From the NCBI GenBank assembly GCA_002291945.1, contig DBAZ01000068.1:17724-37020 (forward strand): 19,297 nucleotides of DNA, read 5' to 3'. A model generated the notes under the pieces. That model saw only the letters and a program-made list of their open reading frames with translations, did no database searches and was not told the origin of the DNA. Within the stretch, counting starts at the first letter, position 1. Each line of letters begins with the position of its first letter. The DNA comes from Tepidimonas sp. UBA997. Its GTDB lineage: Bacteria > Pseudomonadota > Gammaproteobacteria > Burkholderiales > Burkholderiaceae_C. Positions 1-6,482 of this stretch are shown here, one piece after another. Both the position numbers and the translations under genes were made by a program.

Positions 1-22
1 CTACCAATTCCGCCACCTGGGC
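1..22 (-). tRNA. tRNA-Leu, 5' part only (cut by the left edge)
   Basis: Read on the minus strand, these bases give an acceptor strand followed by the GGTGGCGGAATTGGTAG block. That block is characteristic of the acceptor/D-arm region of bacterial class II leucine tRNAs. The 5' end falls at position 22. The anticodon lies outside the window, so the isoacceptor cannot be named. A consensus -10 box sits just upstream of the 5' end, as expected for a stable RNA gene. The gene is transcribed divergently from rnr. Confidence 0.85.
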
Positions 23-38
23 TTTCAGATAAGCCGAG

Positions 39-47
39 ATTATAGCA
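39..47 (-). promoter_or_regulatory. Extended -10 promoter of tRNA-Leu
   Basis: On the minus strand the sequence is TGCTATAAT: a perfect TATAAT preceded by the TGn extended -10 element. The predicted start is about 7 nt downstream, near position 32, leaving a leader of about 9 nt before the tRNA. The following discriminator is GC-rich (CTCGGC), as in stringently controlled stable-RNA promoters. No TTGACA-like -35 is seen at 16-18 bp spacing. The -35 region overlaps the start of rnr. Confidence 0.65.
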
Positions 48-80
48 CGGGTGAGTGCCTGCAGCGAGCAAGAAGTCCGA

Positions 81-2351
81 GTGAAAGAAAAAATCCAGAA
101 CAGCCTGTTGTCCGAGTTTGAAGGGGTGGTCAACGGCCACCGCGACGGTCACGGCTTTGTCGTCCGGGACGATGGTCAGCCCGACCTGTACCTGCCCTCC
201 AACGAAATGCGTGCCGTCCTGCACAAGGACCGTGTCAAGGCCCGGGTGGTGCGATACGACCGCCGTGGCCGCCCTGAAGGTCGGGTGACGGAGATCATCC
301 AACGATCCGACCACCCCATCATCGGACGGCTGCTGCAGGAAAGCGGTGTCTGGCTGGTGGCACCCGAAGACAAGCGTTACGGCCAAGATGTCCTGATCCC
401 CAAAGGGGCCACCGGGTCGGCCAAACCGGGGCAAGTGGTGGTGGTGCAACTGACCGAGCCGCCGGCCTTGTTTGGCCAGCCGGTGGGCCGGGTCAAGGAG
501 GTGCTGGGCGACATTGACGACCCCGGCATGGAAATCGAGATCGCGGTGCGCAAGTACGGTGTGCCGCACCAGTTTTCCGAGGCGGCTCTGGCCCAGGCGC
601 GGGCCTTGCCCGACAAGGTGCGCCCGGCAGACAAGCGTGGCCGCATCGACCTGACCGATGTGCCGCTGGTCACGATCGACGGCGAGGACGCCCGCGATTT
701 TGACGATGCAGTCTATTGCGAGCCAGCCAAGGTGGGGCGCGCCAAAGGCTGGCGGCTGCTGGTGGCGATTGCCGACGTGAGCCATTACGTGGAAACGGGC
801 AAGGCCATCGATGTCGATGCTTACGACCGCGCCACCAGCGTTTATTTCCCGCGCCGGGTGATTCCGATGCTGCCGGAAAAGCTGTCGAACGGTTTGTGCT
901 CGCTGAACCCCGAGGTGGAGCGGCTGTGCATGGTCTGCGACATGCTGATCACGGCCAAGGGCGAGATTCACGCCTACCAGTTCTACCCCGCCGTGATGTA
1001 CAGCCACGGCCGCCTGACTTACACCGAAGTCGCGGCGATTCTGCAAAACACCCGCGGGCCGGAGGCCCAGCAGCGCCAGACGCTGGTGCCGCATCTGCTC
1101 CATCTGCACGATGTCTATCGGGCCTTGCTGGCCGGTCGCGACCAGCGGGGGGCGGTGGACTTCGAGACCGTCGAGACCCAGATCGTCTGCGACGAATCGG
1201 GCCGCATCGAGCGCATCGTGCCCCGTACCCGCAACGACGCCCACAAGCTGATCGAAGAGGCCATGCTGGCGGCCAACGTCTGTTCGGCAGAATTCATTGC
1301 CCAAAGCAAGCACTACGGTCTGTTTCGGGTACACGAAGGCCCGACGCCGGAGAAGTTGGAAACCCTGCGCCAGTACCTCAAGGCGCTGGGGGTGCAGCAG
1401 TCGGTGGGGGACGATCCGCACCCGCGGGATTTCCAGCAACTGGCGCACCTGACGCAGGGCCGGCCTGATGCCGCCCAGATTCACCAGATGCTGTTGCGCT
1501 CCATGCAGCAGGCCATCTACACGCCTTACAACAGCGGCCATTTCGGCCTTGCCTTCGAGGCTTACACCCACTTCACCAGCCCCATCCGGCGTTACCCGGA
1601 TCTGCTGGTGCATCGGGTCATCAAGGCCCTGCTGCACGAGCGCAAATACCACTTGCCCGCCTTGCCCACACCCGGCGAAGCCCACGCCAAGCTGTCCAAG
1701 CGGCTGGCATCGCGCGGGCCTTCGGCGGCCGAGAAAGCGCATGCCCACCGCACCAGCGCCGACATGCTGGGTTGGCAGGCCGCTGGTCTGCATTGCAGTG
1801 CCAACGAGCGCCGCGCCGACGAGGCCAGCCGCGACGTGGAGGCGTGGTTGAAGTGCAAATACATGCGCGAACGCTTGGGCGAGGAATTCACCGGCGTGGT
1901 CAGCGCGGTCACGAGTTTCGGCCTGTTTGTCACGCTCGACAGTCTCTACGTCGAAGGGCTGGTCCACATCACCGAACTGGGCGGCGAGTACTTCCGGTTT
2001 GATGAAGCGCGGCAGGAGTTGCGCGGCGAACGCACCGGCATCCGCTACGCGCTCGGCTCGAAAGTGCATGTACAGGTCAGCCGGGTGGACTTGGACGGGC
2101 GGCGGGTTGACTTCCGGCTGGTGCGGGGCGACGACGAACTGCTGCTGCGCGCCATGCGCGACAAGCACGGCGAGTCGGCGTCGGACGCTGGCGCGGGCAA
2201 AGCCTCGCGCAAAAAACCCCGAGCGGCAGCGGATGCGCCTGCCGATGCCGCCCCCAAGCGTGCAAAAAATCGGGTGTCGGGCGAGCGCAGCGCAGCTTCT
2301 GCGGCAAAATCCAGCCGACTCATGGGCAAGACCAAAAAAGGCCAACGTTGA
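81..2351 (+). CDS. rnr: Ribonuclease R (RNB-family 3'-5' exoribonuclease), short form without N-terminal HTH
   Basis: Processive 3'-5' exoribonuclease that degrades structured RNA, with roles in mRNA decay and rRNA/tRNA quality control in the cytoplasm. From the GTG at 81 the protein has 756 residues. A cold-shock/OB domain begins at once (GHRDGHGFVVRDDGQPDLYL). A second OB region follows, then the RNB catalytic domain with the metal-binding motif DGEDARDFDDA at about residues 200-210. An S1 domain (GVVSAVTSFGLFVTLD) lies near residues 600-685, and the tail is rich in Lys, Arg and Ala. E. coli RNase R has about 813 residues, and its N-terminal helix-turn-helix is missing here. An in-frame TAA at 30-32 rules out a longer N terminus. 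I prefer GTG 81 (AGAAG at 71-75) over GTG 51, which has no Shine-Dalgarno and lies within the divergent promoter region. The yggT-like gene follows after 1 nt. Confidence 0.93.
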   Translation: MKEKIQNSLLSEFEGVVNGHRDGHGFVVRDDGQPDLYLPSNEMRAVLHKDRVKARVVRYDRRGRPEGRVTEIIQRSDHPIIGRLLQESGVWLVAPEDKRYGQDVLIPKGATGSAKPGQVVVVQLTEPPALFGQPVGRVKEVLGDIDDPGMEIEIAVRKYGVPHQFSEAALAQARALPDKVRPADKRGRIDLTDVPLVTIDGEDARDFDDAVYCEPAKVGRAKGWRLLVAIADVSHYVETGKAIDVDAYDRATSVYFPRRVIPMLPEKLSNGLCSLNPEVERLCMVCDMLITAKGEIHAYQFYPAVMYSHGRLTYTEVAAILQNTRGPEAQQRQTLVPHLLHLHDVYRALLAGRDQRGAVDFETVETQIVCDESGRIERIVPRTRNDAHKLIEEAMLAANVCSAEFIAQSKHYGLFRVHEGPTPEKLETLRQYLKALGVQQSVGDDPHPRDFQQLAHLTQGRPDAAQIHQMLLRSMQQAIYTPYNSGHFGLAFEAYTHFTSPIRRYPDLLVHRVIKALLHERKYHLPALPTPGEAHAKLSKRLASRGPSAAEKAHAHRTSADMLGWQAAGLHCSANERRADEASRDVEAWLKCKYMRERLGEEFTGVVSAVTSFGLFVTLDSLYVEGLVHITELGGEYFRFDEARQELRGERTGIRYALGSKVHVQVSRVDLDGRRVDFRLVRGDDELLLRAMRDKHGESASDAGAGKASRKKPRAAADAPADAAPKRAKNRVSGERSAASAAKSSRLMGKTKKGQR

Positions 2352-2352
2352 A

Positions 2353-2901
2353 ATGCAGATTCTGCTTTTCCTGCTCGATACCTTCTTTTTTTTCCTGATC
2401 GGGGCCGCCCTGTTGCGCGCCTGGATGAACACCCGCCGCCTACGCATGACCCAGCAACCGGGGATTTTCGTGATGGCCGTGACGGACTGGATCGTTCAAC
2501 CCCTGCGCCGCACGCTGCCGCGAGCTTGGGCGCAGGCGAATGCCGACTGGGGCAGTTTTTGCGCCGCCCTGATACTGGCTCTGGCCTATGCGGCCCTCTG
2601 GCATCTCTTGAGTGGCGGCCAGGTTGCCGGTGTGGAGGGGCTGGGGGTCGTGTTTGCCATCGTGCTGCTTGCCGTCATGTTCATGCTGCGCACGGTTCTG
2701 ATGGGGCTGATGCTGCTGGCGCTGGCGTATGCGGTGCTGTCGTGGGTGCAGCCCTATGCGCCGATGCAGGCCACCTTGTCGCGCTTGATCGAGCCGGTGC
2801 TGGCACCGATCCGGCGCATCATCCCCCAGATCGGGGGGGTCGATCTGTCGGTGCTGATCCTCATCATCGTGCTGCAGGTGGGGTTGATTGTGATTGCTTG
2901 A
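2353..2901 (+). CDS. yggT: YggT-family integral membrane protein
   Basis: The predicted protein has 182 residues and several strongly hydrophobic segments. One is at the N terminus (LLFLLDTFFFFLIGAALL), and others lie near residues 70-90, 95-130 and 160-182. The repeat-like motif of an RP-x(n)-P-I-RR-I-P-x(2)-G-G-V-D-L-S type seen near the C terminus (APIRRIIPQIGGVDLS) is typical of the YggT/CCB3 family. The first half has a degenerate counterpart (VQPLRRTLP). Family members are inner-membrane proteins linked to osmotic tolerance and, in some lineages, cell division or cytochrome assembly. No biochemical activity can be read from the sequence. It begins 1 nt after the rnr stop, so it is probably co-transcribed and translationally coupled. 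It ends 6 bp from the stop of the opposing nnr gene. It carries a T8 run (2386-2393) and a G7 run (2833-2839). Confidence 0.85.
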   Translation: MQILLFLLDTFFFFLIGAALLRAWMNTRRLRMTQQPGIFVMAVTDWIVQPLRRTLPRAWAQANADWGSFCAALILALAYAALWHLLSGGQVAGVEGLGVVFAIVLLAVMFMLRTVLMGLMLLALAYAVLSWVQPYAPMQATLSRLIEPVLAPIRRIIPQIGGVDLSVLILIIVLQVGLIVIA

Positions 2902-2907
2902 ATGCAC

Positions 2908-4446
2908 TCACAAGTCGGCCAGCAAGTCGCTGGCCGTCAGGTACGGGCGTGGGCTGGCCCATGCATCGGCCAACTGCCCGTGCTGATGGACCGCCTGCGC
3001 CACGGCCTCGAAATCGGGTTGCTGGCGGCTGGCCAGTGCGGCACCGATCAGGCCGGCCAGGATGTCGCCGGTTCCAGCCGTGGCCAGCAAGCCATTGCCA
3101 GTCGGGTTGATGCGTGGGCGCTGCCCCGGCGCGGCCGTCACGCTGCCCGAGCCTTTGAGAACCACGATGCAGGCCAGGCGTTCGGCCAAGGTTTGCGCCC
3201 ACTGCAAGCGCTTGGCCTGGATGGCCGCGACCGCTTCCCCCAGCAGTCGGGCGGCTTCTTGGGGGTGCGGCGTGAGGACTGTGACCCAACCGCGGGTGGC
3301 CCGTTGCCCAAGCGCCTCCTGCAGCAAGGGGTCGGCGGCAATGGCATTGAGCGCGTCGGCGTCCAGTACCAGGCGCGGGCAGCGTGCCAGGATCGGCGGC
3401 AGCAACGGCCCGATCAGGGCACCGCCGCCGCATCCGCACACGCCGACGGTGTGCGACAATCCATCCGCCTGCATCGCCTGCGCGGGGGAGCGAAACATCA
3501 GTTCGGGCATGACGGGGTCCACCGACAGCGGGGGTGGGCGATCATCCGGCCCCAGCAGGCTGATGTAAACCCGTCCGGCTCCCGCTTTCAGGCTGGCTCG
3601 GCCAGCGAGCAGGGCGGCACCGGCCATGCTGAGTCCGGTCGGGTCGGTGCTGCCGCCGAGGATCCACACATCGCCATGACTGCCTTTGTGTGCGTGATGG
3701 GCCAGGCGGCGGTCTGCAAGCGGGCGCATGGTGCGGCCATGCAGCCAGGCCACCGGAGCAACGCCGTGGGCGGCTGGGTCTAGGCCCAGATCGTCGAACC
3801 ACATCTGCCCGCTGGCCGTGCGACCGGTGGCGGTGTAAGGGCCGGGTTTGAGTGTCAGCAGTTGCAGGGTATGGCGCTGGCTCGACGGGCGGCAGGGGGC
3901 GCTGCTGCGCCACTGGCCGGTGTCGGCATCGAGGCCGCTGGGTACATCGACCGCCAGCACCGTCGCCTCGGTGGCTTGCAGGCGCTGTATCCAGTCATGG
4001 GCGGGGCCGCACACGGTTGCGTGGAGTCCGATGCCCAGAATGGCATCGATGGCGAGGTCAAACGAGGGCGGGGGGTCGGGGCTGAAAGGTACACCGGCGG
4101 CGCGTGCCGCTTGCAGGGCGTGCGCGGCGTCGGCGGGCAAGCGGTCTTCTCGTCCGAGCCAGGTGACGCTGAGCTGCCCGCCGTTTGCCTGCAGCCGTTG
4201 CCACCAGTGCACGGCGGCCAGCAGCCCGTCGCCGCCGTTGTTGCCCCCGCCGCAGGCGATCCAGACCTGCCGTGCATGGGGTGCGAGCGCGGCGGACAGG
4301 CGATAGACCGCAGTCGCGGCGCGGTTCATCAGGGTGTGCGCTGGCAGGCGCGACTGCCCATAGGCTTCGACCGCACGGCTGGCCGGGCCATCGTGCAGCG
4401 GCCACAGGCCTTCGAGCGTGTGCGGGTCAAGCGGGCGGGTGGGCAT
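2908..4446 (-). CDS. nnr: Bifunctional NAD(P)H-hydrate epimerase / ADP-dependent NAD(P)H-hydrate dehydratase
   Basis: Repairs damaged NADH and NADPH hydrates. The N-terminal YjeF_N domain epimerises the R form, and the C-terminal ribokinase-like domain dehydrates the S form using ADP. The protein has 512 residues, a usual length for the fusion. Epimerase hallmarks are GGGNNGGDG at 66-74 and DVPSGLDADTG at 167-177. Dehydratase hallmarks are HKGSHGDV near 253-260, LDADALNA at 361-368, LTPHPQEAARL near 391-401, LKGSGSVTA near 430-438, and NGLLATAGTGDILAG at 451-465 with the catalytic Asp. The usual GPGLG turn reads GCGGG at 338-342. The gene runs opposite to its neighbours. Its ATG at 4446 is 8 bp from the rpsB -10 box, so the two genes share one short divergent control region. 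Confidence 0.93.
   Translation of the reverse strand: MPTRPLDPHTLEGLWPLHDGPASRAVEAYGQSRLPAHTLMNRAATAVYRLSAALAPHARQVWIACGGGNNGGDGLLAAVHWWQRLQANGGQLSVTWLGREDRLPADAAHALQAARAAGVPFSPDPPPSFDLAIDAILGIGLHATVCGPAHDWIQRLQATEATVLAVDVPSGLDADTGQWRSSAPCRPSSQRHTLQLLTLKPGPYTATGRTASGQMWFDDLGLDPAAHGVAPVAWLHGRTMRPLADRRLAHHAHKGSHGDVWILGGSTDPTGLSMAGAALLAGRASLKAGAGRVYISLLGPDDRPPPLSVDPVMPELMFRSPAQAMQADGLSHTVGVCGCGGGALIGPLLPPILARCPRLVLDADALNAIAADPLLQEALGQRATRGWVTVLTPHPQEAARLLGEAVAAIQAKRLQWAQTLAERLACIVVLKGSGSVTAAPGQRPRINPTGNGLLATAGTGDILAGLIGAALASRQQPDFEAVAQAVHQHGQLADAWASPRPYLTASDLLADL
2916..2936. other. Perfect 8-bp stem-loop at the yggT/nnr convergent junction
   Basis: CGGCCAGC (2916-2923) pairs exactly with GCTGGCCG (2929-2936) across a 5-nt loop. 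It lies 14 bp past the yggT stop and inside the last codons of the opposing nnr gene. Neither strand shows a T-run after the stem, so it is not a textbook intrinsic terminator. It could set the 3' end of the rnr-yggT mRNA, or block exonucleases. Confidence 0.5.
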
Positions 4447-4450
4447 GGGG

Positions 4451-4459
4451 TGCTATAAT
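4451..4459 (+). promoter_or_regulatory. Extended -10 promoter of rpsB
   Basis: TGCTATAAT is a perfect TATAAT (4454-4459) with the TGn extension. Initiation is expected near 4466, just after the palindrome CCTAGG (4460-4465). The -35 region at 16-18 bp spacing is GCGGGC-like and does not match TTGACA, so the extended -10 probably compensates. The same nine bases, plus the next C, occur at the tRNA-Leu promoter. Its placement upstream of rpsB makes it the likely main promoter for the translation-gene run. Confidence 0.7.
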
Positions 4460-4465
4460 CCTAGG

Positions 4466-4602
4466 GTTTTGCTGGTTTAGGCCAGTGATTCAATCGTGAT
4501 TCAATCGCAAACAGACTCAGCCGGGTGTCGAGGTCGCCGATGCACAGGTGCCCTCGATCGGAGTCTGATTTCAGTCCCAACCTTTGAAATTGAAGTAATC
4601 AT
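4466..4602 (+). promoter_or_regulatory. Structured 5' leader of rpsB, candidate S2 autoregulatory leader
   Basis: About 137 nt separate the predicted start from the rpsB ATG. CTGG (4472-4475) pairs with CCAG (4482-4485) in a small hairpin. A larger two-tier structure follows. The outer stem CAGACTC/GAGTCTG (4512-4518 with 4561-4567) is perfect over 7 bp. It encloses an inner stem TCGAGG/CCTCGA (4528-4533 with 4552-4557). The ribosome-binding region (GAAG near 4592-4595) lies downstream of the stem in single-stranded AT-rich sequence. In E. coli the rpsB leader is bound by S2, which represses rpsB-tsf. A matching role here is inference from position and structure, and no homology to the E. coli element is claimed. 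Confidence 0.5.
4485..4506 (+). repeat. Exact 11-bp tandem direct repeat in the rpsB leader
   Basis: GTGATTCAATC occurs twice, back to back (4485-4495 and 4496-4506), between the small 5' hairpin and the large leader stem. It is AT-richer than its surroundings. It may be a recent duplication or a protein- or RNA-binding element; the sequence does not decide. Confidence 0.8.
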
Positions 4603-5352
4603 ATGTCCATTTCCATGCGCGAAATGCTGGAAGCCGGTGTCCACTTTGGTCACCAGACCCGCTTCTGGAACCCCAAGATGGCCCCTTACATCTTCGGCCA
4701 TCGCAACAAAATCCACATCGTCAACCTCGAAAAGACGTTGCCGATGTTCGAAGAGGCCGCCAAATTCATCCGTCAGTTGACCTCCAACGGCGGCACCGTG
4801 CTGATGGTGGGCACCAAGCGCCAGTCGCGTGACATCGTGGCCCAGGAAGCCCAGCGTGCGGGTGTGCCCTACGTGGAGCAGCGCTGGCTCGGTGGCATGT
4901 TGACCAACTTCAAGACGGTCAAGACCTCCATCAAGCGTCTGAAAGACATGCAGGCCCAGAAGGAAGCCGGCCTCGACAGCATGTCCAAGAAAGAGCAACT
5001 GATGTTCGCCCGCGAAATGGAAAAGCTCGAAAAAGACATCGGCGGCATCCAGAACATGACCGCTCTGCCTGACGCCATTTTCGTGATCGACGTGGGCTAC
5101 CACAAGATTGCCGTGTCCGAAGCCAAGAAACTGGGCATTCCGCTGATCGGCGTGGTGGACACCAACCACAACCCCGAAGGCGTGGATTACATCATCCCGG
5201 GCAACGACGACTCGGCCAAGGCCGTGGCCCTGTATGCCCGCGGTGTGGCCGATGCCATACGCGAAGGTCGCGCCCATGCGGTGAACAACGTGGTGCAGGC
5301 GGTTCAGTCCTCCAGCGCCGACGAGTTCGTCGAGGTCAAGGACGCAGCCTGA
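4603..5352 (+). CDS. rpsB: 30S ribosomal protein S2
   Basis: Structural protein of the small ribosomal subunit, needed for recruitment of S1 and for translation initiation. The protein has 249 residues, close to the 241 of E. coli. It starts SMREMLEAGVHFGHQTRFWNPKM, the family's N-terminal signature (with GHQTRFWNPKM). It continues with IFGHRNKIHIVNLEKT, GTKRQSRDI, RWLGGMLTNFKT and the C-terminal signature block ending PLIGVVDTNHNP. The conserved end IPGNDDSAKAV is also present. The ATG at 4603 fits the family start and is preceded by GAAG at about 4592-4595. It lies at the head of the rightward run and is followed by a terminator before tsf, so S2 can be made in excess of downstream products. 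Confidence 0.98.
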   Translation: MSISMREMLEAGVHFGHQTRFWNPKMAPYIFGHRNKIHIVNLEKTLPMFEEAAKFIRQLTSNGGTVLMVGTKRQSRDIVAQEAQRAGVPYVEQRWLGGMLTNFKTVKTSIKRLKDMQAQKEAGLDSMSKKEQLMFAREMEKLEKDIGGIQNMTALPDAIFVIDVGYHKIAVSEAKKLGIPLIGVVDTNHNPEGVDYIIPGNDDSAKAVALYARGVADAIREGRAHAVNNVVQAVQSSSADEFVEVKDAA

Positions 5353-5372
5353 TTTTTGCTGGCCTGCAAGAG

Positions 5373-5395
5373 AAGGGGCGCTGAGCCCCTTTTTT
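5373..5395 (+). terminator. Intrinsic terminator between rpsB and tsf
   Basis: AAGGGGC (5373-5379) pairs with GCCCCTT (5385-5391) around a 5-nt loop, and the T-run extends to 5395. This is a standard Rho-independent terminator 20 nt past the rpsB stop. As tsf follows in the same direction without a clear promoter of its own, it probably works as a partial terminator. Confidence 0.85.
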
Positions 5396-5428
5396 GTAGG
5401 ATCGGCGCTTACTTGGGTCAATCACATT

Positions 5429-5445
5429 CTGGGCCGGGAGCCCAG
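5429..5445 (+). other. Stem-loop directly upstream of the tsf ribosome-binding site
   Basis: CTGGGC (5429-5434) pairs exactly with GCCCAG (5440-5445) over a 5-nt loop. The tsf Shine-Dalgarno GGAG (5450-5453) begins 4 nt later, 6 nt before the ATG. The hairpin leaves the site exposed but close by, so it could tune tsf translation or protect the processed 5' end left after the upstream terminator. Confidence 0.5.
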
Positions 5446-5459
5446 CACTGGAGTACACA

Positions 5460-6386
5460 ATGGCTGCAATCACCGCAAGCATGGTCGCCGAACTGCGCGC
5501 CAAAACCGATGCCCCCATGATGGAATGCAAAAAGGCCCTGACCGAGGCCGAAGGCAGCATGGACAAGGCCGAAGAAATCCTGCGCGTCAAGCTGGGCAAC
5601 AAGGCCGGCAAGGCCGCCAGCCGCGTCACCGCCGAAGGCGTGGTGGCCTCGTTCATCGACGGCACCCACGGTGCCTTGGTCGAGATCAACTGCGAAACCG
5701 ACTTCGTTTCCAAGAACGACCTGTTCCTGGCGTTCTGCAACCACGTGGCCGAACTCGTTGTCCAGAACAACCCGGTCGATGTGGCTGCGCTGGGCGAACT
5801 GCCGCTGTCCATGGAGGGCTTTGGCCCGACCGTGGAAGAGGTGCGCAAGGGCCTGATTGGCAAGATCGGTGAAAACATGTCGATCCGCCGCTTCAAGCGC
5901 TACAGCGGGGGTGGCCAACTGGCGGCCTACCTGCACGGGGTGCGCATCGGCGTGCTGGTGGAGTTTGACGGCGACGCCGTGGCCGCCAAGGACGCCGCCA
6001 TGCACATTGCCGCCATGAAGCCGGTGGCGCTGTCGGGTGCCGACGTGCCCGCTGAGCTGATCGACAAAGAACGTGCCGTGGCAGCAGGCAAGGCCGAAGA
6101 GGACCGCAAGGCCGCTGAAGCCGCTGGCAAGCCAGCCCAGCCGGCAGATATCGTTGCCAAGCGCATCGAAGGTGGCGTACAGAAATATCTGAAGGAAGTG
6201 TCCTTGCTGGATCAGGTGTTCGTCAAAGCCGCAGACGGCAAGCAGACCGTCGGGGCCTACCTCAAGTCGGCCAACACCCAAGTCAAGGGCTTCACCCTGT
6301 ACGTGGTGGGCGAAGGCATCGAGAAAAAGCAGGACGACTTTGCGGCAGAAGTGGCCGCTCAGGTGGCTGCTGCCAAGGGTGCCTGA
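5460..6386 (+). CDS. tsf: Elongation factor Ts
   Basis: Guanine-nucleotide exchange factor that recharges EF-Tu from the GDP to the GTP form during elongation. The protein has 308 residues, somewhat longer than the 283 of E. coli. The N-terminal UBA-like module contains the EF-Ts signature LRAKTDAPMMECKKAL (12-27). The core module carries the second signature, including TDFVSKND at about 80-87, the segment that disturbs the Mg2+ and nucleotide site of EF-Tu. A helical region with Lys-Ala-Glu repeats (about 200-225) corresponds to the coiled-coil part. The ATG has a good GGAG 6 nt upstream. The usual rpsB-tsf pairing is kept, but with a terminator-type hairpin between the genes. Confidence 0.98.
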   Translation: MAAITASMVAELRAKTDAPMMECKKALTEAEGSMDKAEEILRVKLGNKAGKAASRVTAEGVVASFIDGTHGALVEINCETDFVSKNDLFLAFCNHVAELVVQNNPVDVAALGELPLSMEGFGPTVEEVRKGLIGKIGENMSIRRFKRYSGGGQLAAYLHGVRIGVLVEFDGDAVAAKDAAMHIAAMKPVALSGADVPAELIDKERAVAAGKAEEDRKAAEAAGKPAQPADIVAKRIEGGVQKYLKEVSLLDQVFVKAADGKQTVGAYLKSANTQVKGFTLYVVGEGIEKKQDDFAAEVAAQVAAAKGA

Positions 6387-6409
6387 GCGCTAAGCGCTGA
6401 CGGATGGCC

Positions 6410-6429
6410 GTGATGCCCTCGCGCATCAC
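6410..6429 (+). other. Stem-loop in the tsf-pyrH spacer
   Basis: GTGATGC (6410-6416) pairs with GCATCAC (6423-6429) over a 6-nt loop, and an A7 run (6430-6436) follows. Without a T-run on the plus strand it is not itself a rightward terminator. A smaller inverted repeat AGCGC/GCGCT (6386-6390 with 6394-6398) overlaps the tsf stop. Confidence 0.5.
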
Positions 6430-6437
6430 AAAAAAAC

Positions 6438-6469
6438 ACAGCCGATTTCCTGCCGGAGTCGGCTGTTTT
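6438..6469 (+). terminator. Intrinsic terminator after tsf, bidirectional in form
   Basis: ACAGCCGA (6438-6445) pairs perfectly over 8 bp with TCGGCTGT (6459-6466), and the run of T continues to 6469. On the minus strand the same stem is followed by G and seven T, so the element is bidirectional in form, although no leftward gene reads into it. It separates the rpsB-tsf unit from pyrH. Confidence 0.8.
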
Positions 6470-6482
6470 CCTGTCCAGCCCC

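Noticed and set aside
51..80. GTG at 51 as the rnr start
   Set aside because: It has no Shine-Dalgarno and lies just beyond the divergent tRNA -10 box. GTG 81 has AGAAG upstream and fits the protein family.
5397..5402. TAGGAT as a -10 box for tsf
   Set aside because: No -35 hexamer or extended -10 supports it, and it directly follows the terminator T-run.
4501..5421. 306-codon minus-strand frame opposite rpsB and its leader
   Set aside because: It is a shadow of rpsB with no independent signal, and it also crosses the rpsB terminator.
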